Made by a program: the position numbers and the translations under genes. Shown here one piece after another: positions 9,830 to 18,185 of a stretch of 64,000 nt of DNA. This DNA comes from XN24 sp035514535 (GTDB lineage: Bacteria; Pseudomonadota; Gammaproteobacteria; Steroidobacterales; XN24). Each line of letters starts with the position of its first letter. Within the stretch, counting starts at the first letter, position 1. The DNA lies in contig DATKAZ010000069.1 of NCBI GenBank assembly GCA_035514535.1, positions 124,001-188,000 on the forward strand, in the 5' to 3' direction. The notes beneath the pieces are model-generated. The model was not told the origin of the DNA. It searched no databases and worked only from the letters and a program-made list of their open reading frames with translations.

Positions 9830-10471
9830 TCAAGCCGGGCAGGTGACGCCGGTACCGCCCAGCCCGCAGTAGCCGCCGGGATTCTTTGCCAGGTACTGCT
9901 GGTGGTAATCCTCGGCGAAATAGAATTGCGGCGCGGGTCGGATCTCCGTCGTGATCGTGCCGCGCCCGGCGGCCGCCAGCGCCTGCTGATAGGCGTCGCG
10001 GGACGCCTCGGCGAGACGCCGCTGGGTCTCGCCGTGTGTCAGGATCACCGAGCGGTACTGGGTGCCGACGTCGCCGCCCTGGCGCATGCCCTGGGTCGGG
10101 TCATGGGCCTCCCAGAAGACGCGCAACAGCTCCGCGAAACCGGTTTCGCGCGGAGCGAACACGACACGCACGACCTCCGCGTGCCCGGTGCGTCCGGAGC
10201 AGACCTCCTTGTAGTCCGGGTTCGGCGTGAAGCCCCCGGCGTAGCCGGCGGCCGTGACCCACACGCCCGGAGTCTGCCAGAAGCGCCGTTCCGCGCCCCA
10301 GAAACAGCCCAGGCCGAGGTCCACGACCTCAAGTCCCTCGGGATAAGGCGGCGTCATCGTTCGGCCGCTGACGAAATGCGCATCGGGCACCGGCATCGGC
10401 GTCCCGCGCCCGGGGAGCGCTTCATCGGGGGAGACCAAGCGGGCCTTCTGCGCGAACTGCGAAGCAAACAT
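9830..10471 (-). CDS. msrA: Peptide-methionine (S)-S-oxide reductase MsrA
   Basis: Repairs oxidised methionine (S-sulfoxide form) in proteins. The catalytic motif is GCFWGAERRF, followed by GYAGG, HAEVVRV, GTQYRSVI and a C-terminal GYCGLGGTGVTC that supplies the resolving cysteines. 213 residues, similar to E. coli MsrA (212) including the long N-terminal arm. The ATG at 10471 is chosen over a GTG at 10480 because GAGGAG lies 8 bases ahead of it. The next gene upstream on the same strand ends at 10495, so co-transcription is possible. Confidence 0.95.
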   Translation of the reverse strand: MFASQFAQKARLVSPDEALPGRGTPMPVPDAHFVSGRTMTPPYPEGLEVVDLGLGCFWGAERRFWQTPGVWVTAAGYAGGFTPNPDYKEVCSGRTGHAEVVRVVFAPRETGFAELLRVFWEAHDPTQGMRQGGDVGTQYRSVILTHGETQRRLAEASRDAYQQALAAAGRGTITTEIRPAPQFYFAEDYHQQYLAKNPGGYCGLGGTGVTCPA

Positions 10472-10494
10472 GGTCGACACTCCTCAAAATTTCC

Positions 10495-11433
10495 TCACTC
10501 CAGCCGCGGTTCCTTGCGCTCCATGACCGGGGCACGCTGAGCCGACGGCCGGGGCGAAACCGGGCCCATGGTTTCCAGCAAGGCGGCGATCTCTTCGATC
10601 TGCGCGGCGGCGAGAACCGCCGGTCCGGCGAGCAGCCCGACCGCATCCCGCGGATTGAACACTCTGACATCGGAACCGGCCTGTTGTTCGACACGCCAGC
10701 CGGGCAAGGCCACGGCCGCGCGCACCTGCACGCTGCGGCCGAGCTGCTCACCGAGCGCGTCCGCGAGCAATTGACCGTGCTTGCGGGCGAGCGGCACCGA
10801 CTTGATATCGGTCCTGCCGGGCAGGTGCAGCTGGTCGCCCTGGAAGCGTACCGTGACGTCTTCGCGGCCGCGGCCGCGGCCGCGGCCGCGCCGCAGGCTG
10901 GCGACGGTCCGGATCGCGTGGATGCCCGTCGGCATCACCAGGACGTGCGCGATGCGCCCGCCGGGCACCCCCACATCGTGCACGAGCCGGCAACCATGCC
11001 CCACCAGGCTTCCGAGTGCCTGGCCGGCGGAGATTTCGGCGTCCAGCGCGAGGCGCAGGCTCCGGAAGCGCCGCTCCGCGCCCCACAGTCTTGCCAGCGC
11101 CCAGGCGAAGCCCAACAGCAGCACGACCGCGCAGCCCAGGTCCGCCGGGGCCGAGCGCGGCAGCTCCAGTTCCAGGTGCAGGCCCGCCCAAACCGCATAC
11201 ACGAGCGGCGGCCATGTGATGGCGAACAGGATCGCCCGCCACAGGGAGCGGTAGGCCGCCTCGGTCATGCGCCGCAGCTTGTGGCCCGGGGCCCGCGTGA
11301 AGTCGTCCGCGAACGGCGAGCTCTTGCGGGCCCCTTGCTCGCGCAGCCGCACGACGATAAGCGCGAGGATCGCTACGGCCAGCGCCGCGGCGGCGGGCAG
11401 CGCCGGAACCCACTCGACGGGAAAGCCGCTCAC
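10495..11433 (-). CDS. Membrane-anchored NERD-like (nuclease-related) domain protein
   Basis: 312 residues. Hydrophobic segments lie near residues 10-28 and 66-110. The soluble part contains HDVGVPGGRIAHVLVMPTGIHAIRTV, which resembles the NERD core (a strand, an Asp, and a hydrophobic 'hvlv-p-G-hai-T' stretch), a restriction-endonuclease-like fold; the usual ExK motif appears to be replaced (AIRTV). An Arg-Gly run (RRGRGRGRGRED) is encoded by a hexanucleotide repeat around 10864-10891. Catalysis is doubtful because the acidic/Lys pair is not clear. It starts with GTG overlapping the stop of the upstream WYL regulator by 4 bases, so the two are one operon. Function unknown. Confidence 0.6.
   Translation of the reverse strand: MSGFPVEWVPALPAAAALAVAILALIVVRLREQGARKSSPFADDFTRAPGHKLRRMTEAAYRSLWRAILFAITWPPLVYAVWAGLHLELELPRSAPADLGCAVVLLLGFAWALARLWGAERRFRSLRLALDAEISAGQALGSLVGHGCRLVHDVGVPGGRIAHVLVMPTGIHAIRTVASLRRGRGRGRGREDVTVRFQGDQLHLPGRTDIKSVPLARKHGQLLADALGEQLGRSVQVRAAVALPGWRVEQQAGSDVRVFNPRDAVGLLAGPAVLAAAQIEEIAALLETMGPVSPRPSAQRAPVMERKEPRLE
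10864..10891. repeat. GGCCGC hexanucleotide microsatellite inside the NERD-like gene
   Basis: About four tandem copies of a GCGGCC hexamer. Because the unit is six bases, gain or loss of copies keeps the frame and changes the length of the Arg-Gly run in the protein. Confidence 0.7.
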
Positions 11434-12434
11434 GCGGGCCCGTCCGAGCCCCCGGGGCCGCGCGCCACGTACCTCGCGCGCGCCTCCGCGAGCCGGCCGA
11501 TCACCAGTTCGGCCAGCGAGGCCGGCGCCAGCACCTCGACATCAGGCCCGTACTTCAGGATGTCCATCACCAGTTCCCGTGGATCGCTGTACGGCACCTT
11601 GAGCAGGTAGGAACCGTCCAGCTGGAATTGACCGTCCTGATCCGGGTGCCAGTTCTCCCGTGACACCCAGCGCGCTCGCGCTGGGACGAACTGCAATACT
11701 GCGAGCTCGGTGCGCGCACCCGAGAATATGCCGAAGCCGGAGCCGAGGTGCCGGTCGAGCTTGGCGTCGGAAATCTCCCGCGCGCCGCGCTCGAGCATCT
11801 CGGCCTCCTCGATGACGTCCGCCGAAAACGTGCGCAGCGCCTGGCGCTCGTGGCACCAGGCGTCCAGGTACCAGTTGTCCCGGTAATGCACGAGGCGCTG
11901 CGGCGAGACCACCCGTTCGGTTGCGTCGCCCCGGACGCGATTGTAATGGCGGATCTTGAGGCGGCGCCGAGAGAGCACCGCCGAGGCGAGCGCCTGGAAG
12001 CACTCGGGCTCCACCGGGCGACTCCCCACCTCGAGCACACGGATCCGTCGGCCCACTTCCTCGGCCGAGTGATCCCCCACCTCGATGAGCCGCCGGATGC
12101 GGTCCCGCAGGGGGCGCACGTGCGGCCCGAGCAGGCCGGGCTGCAGTCCCTCGAGCAGCTGCTCCATCGCCAAGAGGGCGTGCAACTCCCCGGCGTTCAG
12201 CCACAGGCCGGGCAACTCGTAGTTCTGCGGTTCGCCGCCCGCCGTCGCTAGACGGTAGCCGCCGGCCTCCGCGTCCCACAGGATCGGCGCGTCCATGCGG
12301 TCGCGCAGGTACTCGAGATCGCGCTTGAAGGTGGCGCGCGAAACCCCGAGGGCCTCGAGAAAGGCGTCCCGGGACACCACCCTCCGGTCCTTCAGCAGCC
12401 GGATGATCTTGTGGAAGCGCTCTGAACGATCCAT
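11430..12434 (-). CDS. WYL-domain transcriptional regulator (YafY/PafBC-like)
   Basis: 334 residues. The N-terminal winged helix-turn-helix (RFHKIIRLLKDRRVVSRD, ALGVSRATFKRDLEYL) is a DeoR/HTH_11-like DNA-binding domain. A central WYL domain follows (RRRLKIRHYNRVRGD, RLVHYRDNWYLDAWC, RTFSADVI), which in relatives senses nucleic acid or nucleotide ligands, then a WCX C-terminal domain. Related regulators control DNA-damage, phage-defence and stress genes. It overlaps the NERD-like gene by 4 bases, so that gene may be its target. The divergent histidine kinase gene starts 185 bases away, leaving room for regulatory sites in the shared intergenic region. Confidence 0.9.
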   Translation of the reverse strand: MDRSERFHKIIRLLKDRRVVSRDAFLEALGVSRATFKRDLEYLRDRMDAPILWDAEAGGYRLATAGGEPQNYELPGLWLNAGELHALLAMEQLLEGLQPGLLGPHVRPLRDRIRRLIEVGDHSAEEVGRRIRVLEVGSRPVEPECFQALASAVLSRRRLKIRHYNRVRGDATERVVSPQRLVHYRDNWYLDAWCHERQALRTFSADVIEEAEMLERGAREISDAKLDRHLGSGFGIFSGARTELAVLQFVPARARWVSRENWHPDQDGQFQLDGSYLLKVPYSDPRELVMDILKYGPDVEVLAPASLAELVIGRLAEARARYVARGPGGSDGPA

Positions 12435-12619
12435 CGCGTTACCGGGTCCGCAATCATCCCGCCATCATAGCCCGGGCGGGCGGCAGGATGCCGCGCGACG
12501 GCATTTTGACATAATGTTGACCAACGCTAGGCTTGAGCCGCCGGGCCGGGCTCGCCTCGACGACCCGCCATCCGGTAGTCGAGACAGACATTTTGTTCTC
12601 GCAAGTGTATATGGGACCT

Positions 12620-14164
12620 ATGGACCACAGGGCTGAACGCACGACAGAGCAGTTGTCCGTATTGATCATCGAGGACTCCGAGGCCGATGCGGAGCTGATC
12701 ACCCGGCAGCTCGACAAGGCCTGCTTCACGGTCAGCCGCAAGGTCGTCGACAATCCCGAGGCGCTGCGTTCCGCGCTGCGCGAGCGCGCCTGGGACGTCG
12801 TGCTGGCCGACTTCAGCCTGCCGACCTTCGACGCCTACGGTGCCCTGGGAATCCTGCGCGAAGTCGATCCAGACACGCCGTTCATCGTCGTGTCGGGAGT
12901 CATCGGCGACGAGCGGGCCATCGAGCTGATGCGCCTCGGCGCCCGGGACTACGTACTGAAGGACAACCTGGCGCGCCTGCCTGCGGCGGTAGATCGCGAG
13001 GTCCGCGAGGCGCGACAGCGCGCCGAACGGCGGGCGGCCGAGGAAGCCCTGCGGCGCAGCGAAGAGAGCCGCGCGTTGCTTGCGACGGCGCTCGATTCGG
13101 CGACCACCCCGATCGCCATCTGCAACAGCAGGGGCATCACCGTCTGGATCAACACGGCGTTCACGAGTTGCACGGGATTCACGGCCGACGAGGCGCTCGG
13201 CCGCAGCCTGCGCGAGTTGATCGACTCGGGGCGGAACGACGACTCGATACACATCAGCCAGGTGGAGGCGCTGCAGGCTGGGCGGCCCTGGGTCGGGGAG
13301 ATGATCAATCAGCGCAAGGACGGAACCGTCTACCCGGACTATGTCACGCTCACCCCGGTGCGCGGCGACGCCGGCGGGATCACGCACTTCATTGCCATCA
13401 TGCATGACCTCTCCGAGCAGAAGCGCCAGGAGGAGGGCCTCAAGTTATCCCAGCGCCTCGAGTCCATCGGCCAGCTCACGGGAGGCATCGCACACGACTT
13501 CAACAACCTGCTGACGGTCATCCTCGGCAATGCCGAGCTGCTGAACATGCAGCTTCGCGACGATACCGGACTGCGACCGCTGGCGGCGATGATCTGCACG
13601 GCTGCGGAGCGGGCTGCCGACCTGACGCGCTCCCTGATGGCCTTCGCCCGACAGCAGGAACTCGAGCCGCAGGTCGTGGACGTCAATCGCCTGATCAAGG
13701 ACATGGAAGGCCTGCTGTGCCGCACGCTCGGCGAAGACATCGAGATTCGCATCGTGGCTGCGCCGCGGCTCCCGCCGGTGCTCATCGACCCGACCCAGCT
13801 CGAGAGTGCGCTGCTGAATCTCTGCCTCAACGGGCGCGACGCGATGCCCGCTGGCGGGCAATTGACGATCGAAACCGCCCCCTGCCATCTCGGCGCCGAC
13901 GACGCCGGCGAGTCCCTGGAACTCGTGCCGGGAGAGTACGTCATGGTTTCGGTCACGGATGTCGGCTGCGGCATCCGGGCGGAGCACCTGGCGCGCGTGT
14001 TCGAGCCGTTCTTCACGACCAAGGACAAGTCGAAGGGCACCGGCCTCGGGCTGCCGCGGGTCTACGGCTTCATCAAGCAGTCCGGCGGCCAGATCAATAT
14101 CGAGTCGGAGGTCGACCGGGGAACCTGCGTGAAAATGTACGTGCCGTGCACGGCTGCTAACTGA
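12620..14164 (+). CDS. REC-PAS histidine kinase
   Basis: Cytoplasmic sensor kinase of 514 residues with no membrane segment. Order: receiver (about 12-130; acidic pair Glu18/Asp19, phospho-acceptor Asp64 in VLADFSLP), short coiled coil, PAS (about 150-265), HisKA with phospho-His in GGIAHDFNNLL (near 290), and HATPase with N-box NLCLNGRDA, G1 DVGCG and G2 KGTGLGLPRVYG. The N-terminal receiver suggests it is itself controlled by an upstream phosphodonor. I chose ATG 12620; ATG 12611 is possible and neither has a clear Shine-Dalgarno. Its kinase core is nearly the same as that of the hybrid kinase two genes on, so the pair arose by duplication. It leads the kaiB signalling block. Confidence 0.92.
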   Translation: MDHRAERTTEQLSVLIIEDSEADAELITRQLDKACFTVSRKVVDNPEALRSALRERAWDVVLADFSLPTFDAYGALGILREVDPDTPFIVVSGVIGDERAIELMRLGARDYVLKDNLARLPAAVDREVREARQRAERRAAEEALRRSEESRALLATALDSATTPIAICNSRGITVWINTAFTSCTGFTADEALGRSLRELIDSGRNDDSIHISQVEALQAGRPWVGEMINQRKDGTVYPDYVTLTPVRGDAGGITHFIAIMHDLSEQKRQEEGLKLSQRLESIGQLTGGIAHDFNNLLTVILGNAELLNMQLRDDTGLRPLAAMICTAAERAADLTRSLMAFARQQELEPQVVDVNRLIKDMEGLLCRTLGEDIEIRIVAAPRLPPVLIDPTQLESALLNLCLNGRDAMPAGGQLTIETAPCHLGADDAGESLELVPGEYVMVSVTDVGCGIRAEHLARVFEPFFTTKDKSKGTGLGLPRVYGFIKQSGGQINIESEVDRGTCVKMYVPCTAAN

Positions 14165-14329
14165 CGAGCACGTGCCCGGATTCCTGCGCATGGAGGGCAT
14201 CAGCCCGCTTGACCGGCCCGGCCCGCCAAGCCAGAAGCGTGACCCCGTCACATCAATCGAGGGCTGAATGCCCCACAATCTGACGCACTACAGCACGAAG
14301 GGACGGAAATCCCGCGGAGGTGATCGAAG

Positions 14330-14617
14330 ATGGACGACGAATACCTGCTGCGCCTGTACATCGCCGGCAAGACGCCGCGCTCGGATCGCGCCATCGCCGA
14401 ACTGGAGCAGCTGTGCGTGGAAGAACTGGGCGGCCGCTACCGGGTCGAGGTCATCGATATCAAGGAAAATCCGACTGCGGGAAAAAATGCAGAGATCCTG
14501 GCCACACCGACGGTCGTCAAGCAGCTGCCGCTCCCCGTGCGGCGGGTCATCGGCGACTTGTCGGAAACGGAAAAGGTACTGATCGGGCTCGACCTCGTGC
14601 CGGTCAGGCGAAACTGA
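14330..14617 (+). CDS. kaiB: KaiB, thioredoxin-like fold-switching clock protein
   Basis: 95 residues, the standard KaiB length. The sequence carries the family signature throughout: LRLYIAGKTPRSDRA, then VIDIKENPTAGKN, ILATPTVVKQLP, LPVRRVIGDLS and KVLIGLDL. In cyanobacteria KaiB switches fold to bind the CI ring of KaiC and then recruits KaiA and kinase SasA. A good ribosome binding site (GGAGG) is 11 bases upstream. The stop is 7 bases before the hybrid kinase, so it is translated in an operon with it. No kaiA or kaiC is in the window. Either KaiC is elsewhere, or this KaiB works directly with the flanking kinases, recalling the KaiB-like sensor domain of SasA. Family call firm, function inferred. 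Confidence 0.95.
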   Translation: MDDEYLLRLYIAGKTPRSDRAIAELEQLCVEELGGRYRVEVIDIKENPTAGKNAEILATPTVVKQLPLPVRRVIGDLSETEKVLIGLDLVPVRRN

Positions 14618-14624
14618 GGCCGCA

Positions 14625-17600
14625 GTGACTGCCACGGCCAGCATTCTTGTCGTCGACGACAATGCAGCGGCATTGAAGGCGATGCTCAGGCTGCTGGCCC
14701 GCGAAGGCTACGAGGTATCTGGCGCCGCGACCGGCCAGCTCGCCCTGGAGATGGCGCGCGAGAAGCGACCCAGCCTGGTGCTGATGGATGTCGTGCTTCC
14801 CGACCGGAGCGGGCCCGAAGTGCTCGCCGCGATGCGCGCGGAACCCGCGCTCGACAACATCGCGGTCGTGCTGATGAGTGCCACCAAAACCGGGCCCGAC
14901 TCCCAGGCCGCGGGCCTGGACGCGGGAGCCGAAGGCTTTATCGCCCGCCCGGTCGGCAACGAGGAACTGCTCGCGCGCGTGCGCCTGCACCTGCGCCAGC
15001 GCGACCTGACCAACAGCTTGCGCGACAGCGAAGCGCGTTTTCATTCACTCGTGGACGGGCTGGTCGATGCCGTGCTCGTGGTAGACGAAGCGGGCAACGT
15101 ACGCTACGCCAATCCGGCGGCCGAAACGATGTTTCAGCGCTCTGTCGAGCAATTGCTCGCCATGCCGTTCGGCATCCCCTTAGAGGCGCGCGAAGGTGCC
15201 GATTCGCAGGTCGTGCTCGTGCCGCGCGGCGCGGCGGCGCCGATCGTCGCCGAGATGAGCGTGGCAAGACTGTCATGGGACGGCAAGCCGGCACTCCTGG
15301 CCTCGCTGCGCGACATCAGCGAACAACAGCAGGCGCGCGACGCATTGCGCGCGAGCGAGCAACGCTATCGCGGCATGATGGAGAACCTGCCGGACCTGGT
15401 CTACATCAACCGCGCCGACCGGATCGTCTATGTCAACAGCGCCGGCGCGAGCATGCTGCGCGCCGATTCCGCCGAGGAACTGCTCGGCCGCTCACCCTAT
15501 GAGCTGTTCCATCCGGACTATCACGAGACCATGCGCGCGCGCATCGCCAGGGCGCGCACGCGGCCCATGGTCTCGCCCGTGACCGAGACCCGGCTGGTGG
15601 CCTGCGACGGCTCGTTAATCGACGTCGAGGTGATCGCGAGCTCGTATCGCAGTGGTGAGCACATGGACATCCAGGTGATCTGCCGTGACGTTTCCGCGCG
15701 CAAGCGGGCGGAGGCCGAACGCCAGGAGCTGCTGGAACGGGAACAGGCGGCGCGGCGCCAGGCCGACGAGGCCAGCCACTACTACCGCTCGCTGTTCGAG
15801 TCCGCGCCGGGCTGCTATCTGGTCCTGACGCCGGACGACTACCGGATCGTCGCCGTGAGCGAGGCGTACCTGCGGGCCACCTCGACGCGGCGCGAGGACA
15901 TCGCGGGCCGGGGATTTTTCGAGGTCCTCGCGGTCGACCCGACGCAAGGCGATGCGGAGGGCGTCCGCAACATGCGGGCCTCGCTCGAGCGTGTCAAGCA
16001 GACCGGACGCGCCGACGTGATCCCCGTGCAGAGCTTCGCGGTCCGCCGCCCGGACGACCAGGGGGGCGGTTTCGAGGACCGCTTCTGGAGCCCGGTGAAT
16101 TCACCGGTACTCGGCCCCGACGGCAGGCTCGCGTACATCATCCACCGTATCGAGGACGTCACCGATTATCTCGACTACCGCTCGGAGATCGGCGAGGCCG
16201 ACGACGCGCGCATGCTGCTCCGGTCCCGCGCCGAGCAGATGGAAGCCGACATCATCCTGCGCAGCCGGGAGATCGAGGAAACCAACCGGCGCCTGGAGGC
16301 CAGCGAGGCACAGCTGCGCATGGCCTCGCGCATCAGTCGCCTCGGGGGCTGGACGATGGAGCTGCCCGACGGCCGGATGACCTGGTCCGACGAAGTCTAC
16401 GAGATCCACGAGTTGTCGAAGGACTTCATTCCGTCGGTCGACGACGGGATTCGATTCTTTGCACCGGAGCACCAGGAAGCGATGCGCAAGGCGTTCGAGG
16501 CCTGCGCGCGCGACGGGATTCCCTACGACATGGAGCTCCTCAAGATCACGGCGAAGGGGCGCCGGGTTTGGGTGCGCACAATGGGCGAGGCCGTGCGCGA
16601 CGATGCCGGCCGGATCGTCCGCGTGCAGGGCGCGATTCAGGACATCACGGCGCGCAAGGAGGCCGAGGCGCGCAGTGAAGCACTGCAGAACAGGCTGGCC
16701 GCGATGCTCGAACGGATCGGCGAGGGCTTCATCGCGCTGGATCGCGACTGGCGGATCACGTATGTCAACAGAGAAGCCGAGCGCATGATGCACATCGAGC
16801 GCAGGACGGCGGTCGGGCGGAGTTTCTGGGACGTCTTCCCGGATGCCGTCGGCACACGCTTCCAGCAGGAGTACGAACGCGCGATGCGCGACGACGTCGC
16901 CGTCAGCCTGGTCGAATACTTCGCCCCGCTCGATCTGTGGGCGGACGTGCGCGCATACCCTTCGGACGAGGGCCTTGCAATCTATTTCCGCGACGTGTCA
17001 CGCGAGCGGCTGCTGGAGGAGCAGGCGCGCCAGTCCCGGCGCCTCGAGTCGGTCGGGCAACTGACCGGGGGCGTGGCCCACGACTTCAACAACCTGCTGA
17101 CCGTGATCCTCGGCAACGCCGAGCTGCTGAGCGAGCAACTCGAGGCGGAGCCGCGGCTGCGGCCCCTGGCGGAAATGATCTCCGGCGCCGCCCAGCGCGG
17201 GGCGGAGCTCACCCAGTCGCTGCTGGCCTTTGCGCGCCGCCAGGCACTCGAGCCGAGCGCCGTCGATTTGAATGCGCTCGTGGCGGGCATGTACGGCCTG
17301 TTGCACCGCACCCTCGGCGAGAACATCGAGATCAAGTTCACGCCCTCCGTCGAAGTCGACCGCGCCATGGTCGACCCGGCGCAGCTGGAGAGCGCCCTGC
17401 TCAACCTCTGCCTCAACGCCCGCGACGCTATGCCGGACGGCGGGCGCCTGACGATCGAGACCGGCCTGCGCGAGCTCGACGGCGACTTTGCCAATACGAA
17501 TCTCGACATCGTGCCGGGCGAGTACGTCATGGTCGCCGTCTCGGACACCGGCACGGGCATTCCGCAGGAACACCTCTCGCGCGTGTTCGAGCCGTTCTTC

Positions 17601-18164
17601 ACCACCAAGGAGAAGGGCAAGGGAACCGGCCTCGGCCTGTCGATGGTCTACGGCTTCATCAAGCAATCCGGGGGGCAGCTCCACATCTATTCCGAACCTT
17701 CCGAGGGCACGACCCTGAGGATGTACCTGCCGCAGGCGCCGGCGACCGAGCCCCTGGCCGCCGCACCGGTCGCCGGCCGCCCGATGACCGGCGGCGGCGA
17801 AACCATCCTGCTGGTGGAAGACGACGACATGGTGCGCCGCTACGCACACAACCAGCTGGTCGACCTCGGCTATGAGGTCCTAGATGCCGCCGACGGGCCG
17901 GAAGCACTCGAGGTGCTCCGTGAGCGCGAGGACGTCGACCTGCTGTTCACCGACATCGTCATGCCCGGCGGCATAAACGGCCGGCAACTCGCGGAAGCCG
18001 CGTGCCTGCTGAATCCCGACCTGCGCGTGTTGTATACCTCGGGGTACACGGAAAATGCGATCGTCCACCATGGGCGACTCGATCCCGGCGTCCAGCTGCT
18101 CTCCAAGCCCTACAGGCGAGCCGAACTGGCGGAAAGAATCCGGCTCGCGCTGGATCGGCATTAG
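14625..18164 (+). CDS. Hybrid histidine kinase, REC-PAS(x5)-HisKA-HATPase-REC
   Basis: Soluble signalling protein of 1179 residues. Order: receiver (about 5-120, Asp55 in LVLMDVVLPD), five PAS-like regions (roughly 135-235, 245-360, 385-510, 555-675, 680-800), HisKA with GGVAHDFNNLL (about 820), HATPase with NLCLNARDA, DTGTG and KGTGLGLSMVYG, and a C-terminal receiver (about 1058-1175, ILLVEDDD, LLFTDIVMPGG). It has no transmembrane helix, so it should sense intracellular cues through its PAS domains; no Cys/His ligand motif identifies the cofactor. The GTG start at 14625 is 7 bases after kaiB with GAGG ahead. The kinase core matches the one at 12620. The downstream c-di-GMP protein, with its own receiver, is the likely output. 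Confidence 0.93.
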   Translation: MTATASILVVDDNAAALKAMLRLLAREGYEVSGAATGQLALEMAREKRPSLVLMDVVLPDRSGPEVLAAMRAEPALDNIAVVLMSATKTGPDSQAAGLDAGAEGFIARPVGNEELLARVRLHLRQRDLTNSLRDSEARFHSLVDGLVDAVLVVDEAGNVRYANPAAETMFQRSVEQLLAMPFGIPLEAREGADSQVVLVPRGAAAPIVAEMSVARLSWDGKPALLASLRDISEQQQARDALRASEQRYRGMMENLPDLVYINRADRIVYVNSAGASMLRADSAEELLGRSPYELFHPDYHETMRARIARARTRPMVSPVTETRLVACDGSLIDVEVIASSYRSGEHMDIQVICRDVSARKRAEAERQELLEREQAARRQADEASHYYRSLFESAPGCYLVLTPDDYRIVAVSEAYLRATSTRREDIAGRGFFEVLAVDPTQGDAEGVRNMRASLERVKQTGRADVIPVQSFAVRRPDDQGGGFEDRFWSPVNSPVLGPDGRLAYIIHRIEDVTDYLDYRSEIGEADDARMLLRSRAEQMEADIILRSREIEETNRRLEASEAQLRMASRISRLGGWTMELPDGRMTWSDEVYEIHELSKDFIPSVDDGIRFFAPEHQEAMRKAFEACARDGIPYDMELLKITAKGRRVWVRTMGEAVRDDAGRIVRVQGAIQDITARKEAEARSEALQNRLAAMLERIGEGFIALDRDWRITYVNREAERMMHIERRTAVGRSFWDVFPDAVGTRFQQEYERAMRDDVAVSLVEYFAPLDLWADVRAYPSDEGLAIYFRDVSRERLLEEQARQSRRLESVGQLTGGVAHDFNNLLTVILGNAELLSEQLEAEPRLRPLAEMISGAAQRGAELTQSLLAFARRQALEPSAVDLNALVAGMYGLLHRTLGENIEIKFTPSVEVDRAMVDPAQLESALLNLCLNARDAMPDGGRLTIETGLRELDGDFANTNLDIVPGEYVMVAVSDTGTGIPQEHLSRVFEPFFTTKEKGKGTGLGLSMVYGFIKQSGGQLHIYSEPSEGTTLRMYLPQAPATEPLAAAPVAGRPMTGGGETILLVEDDDMVRRYAHNQLVDLGYEVLDAADGPEALEVLREREDVDLLFTDIVMPGGINGRQLAEAACLLNPDLRVLYTSGYTENAIVHHGRLDPGVQLLSKPYRRAELAERIRLALDRH

Positions 18165-18185
18165 GCCAGCGAGGCATACGGCACC

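Noticed and set aside
12500..12535. TTGACA at 12506 as a promoter for the REC-PAS kinase
   Set aside because: No acceptable -10 box at 16-18 bases; it may be chance.
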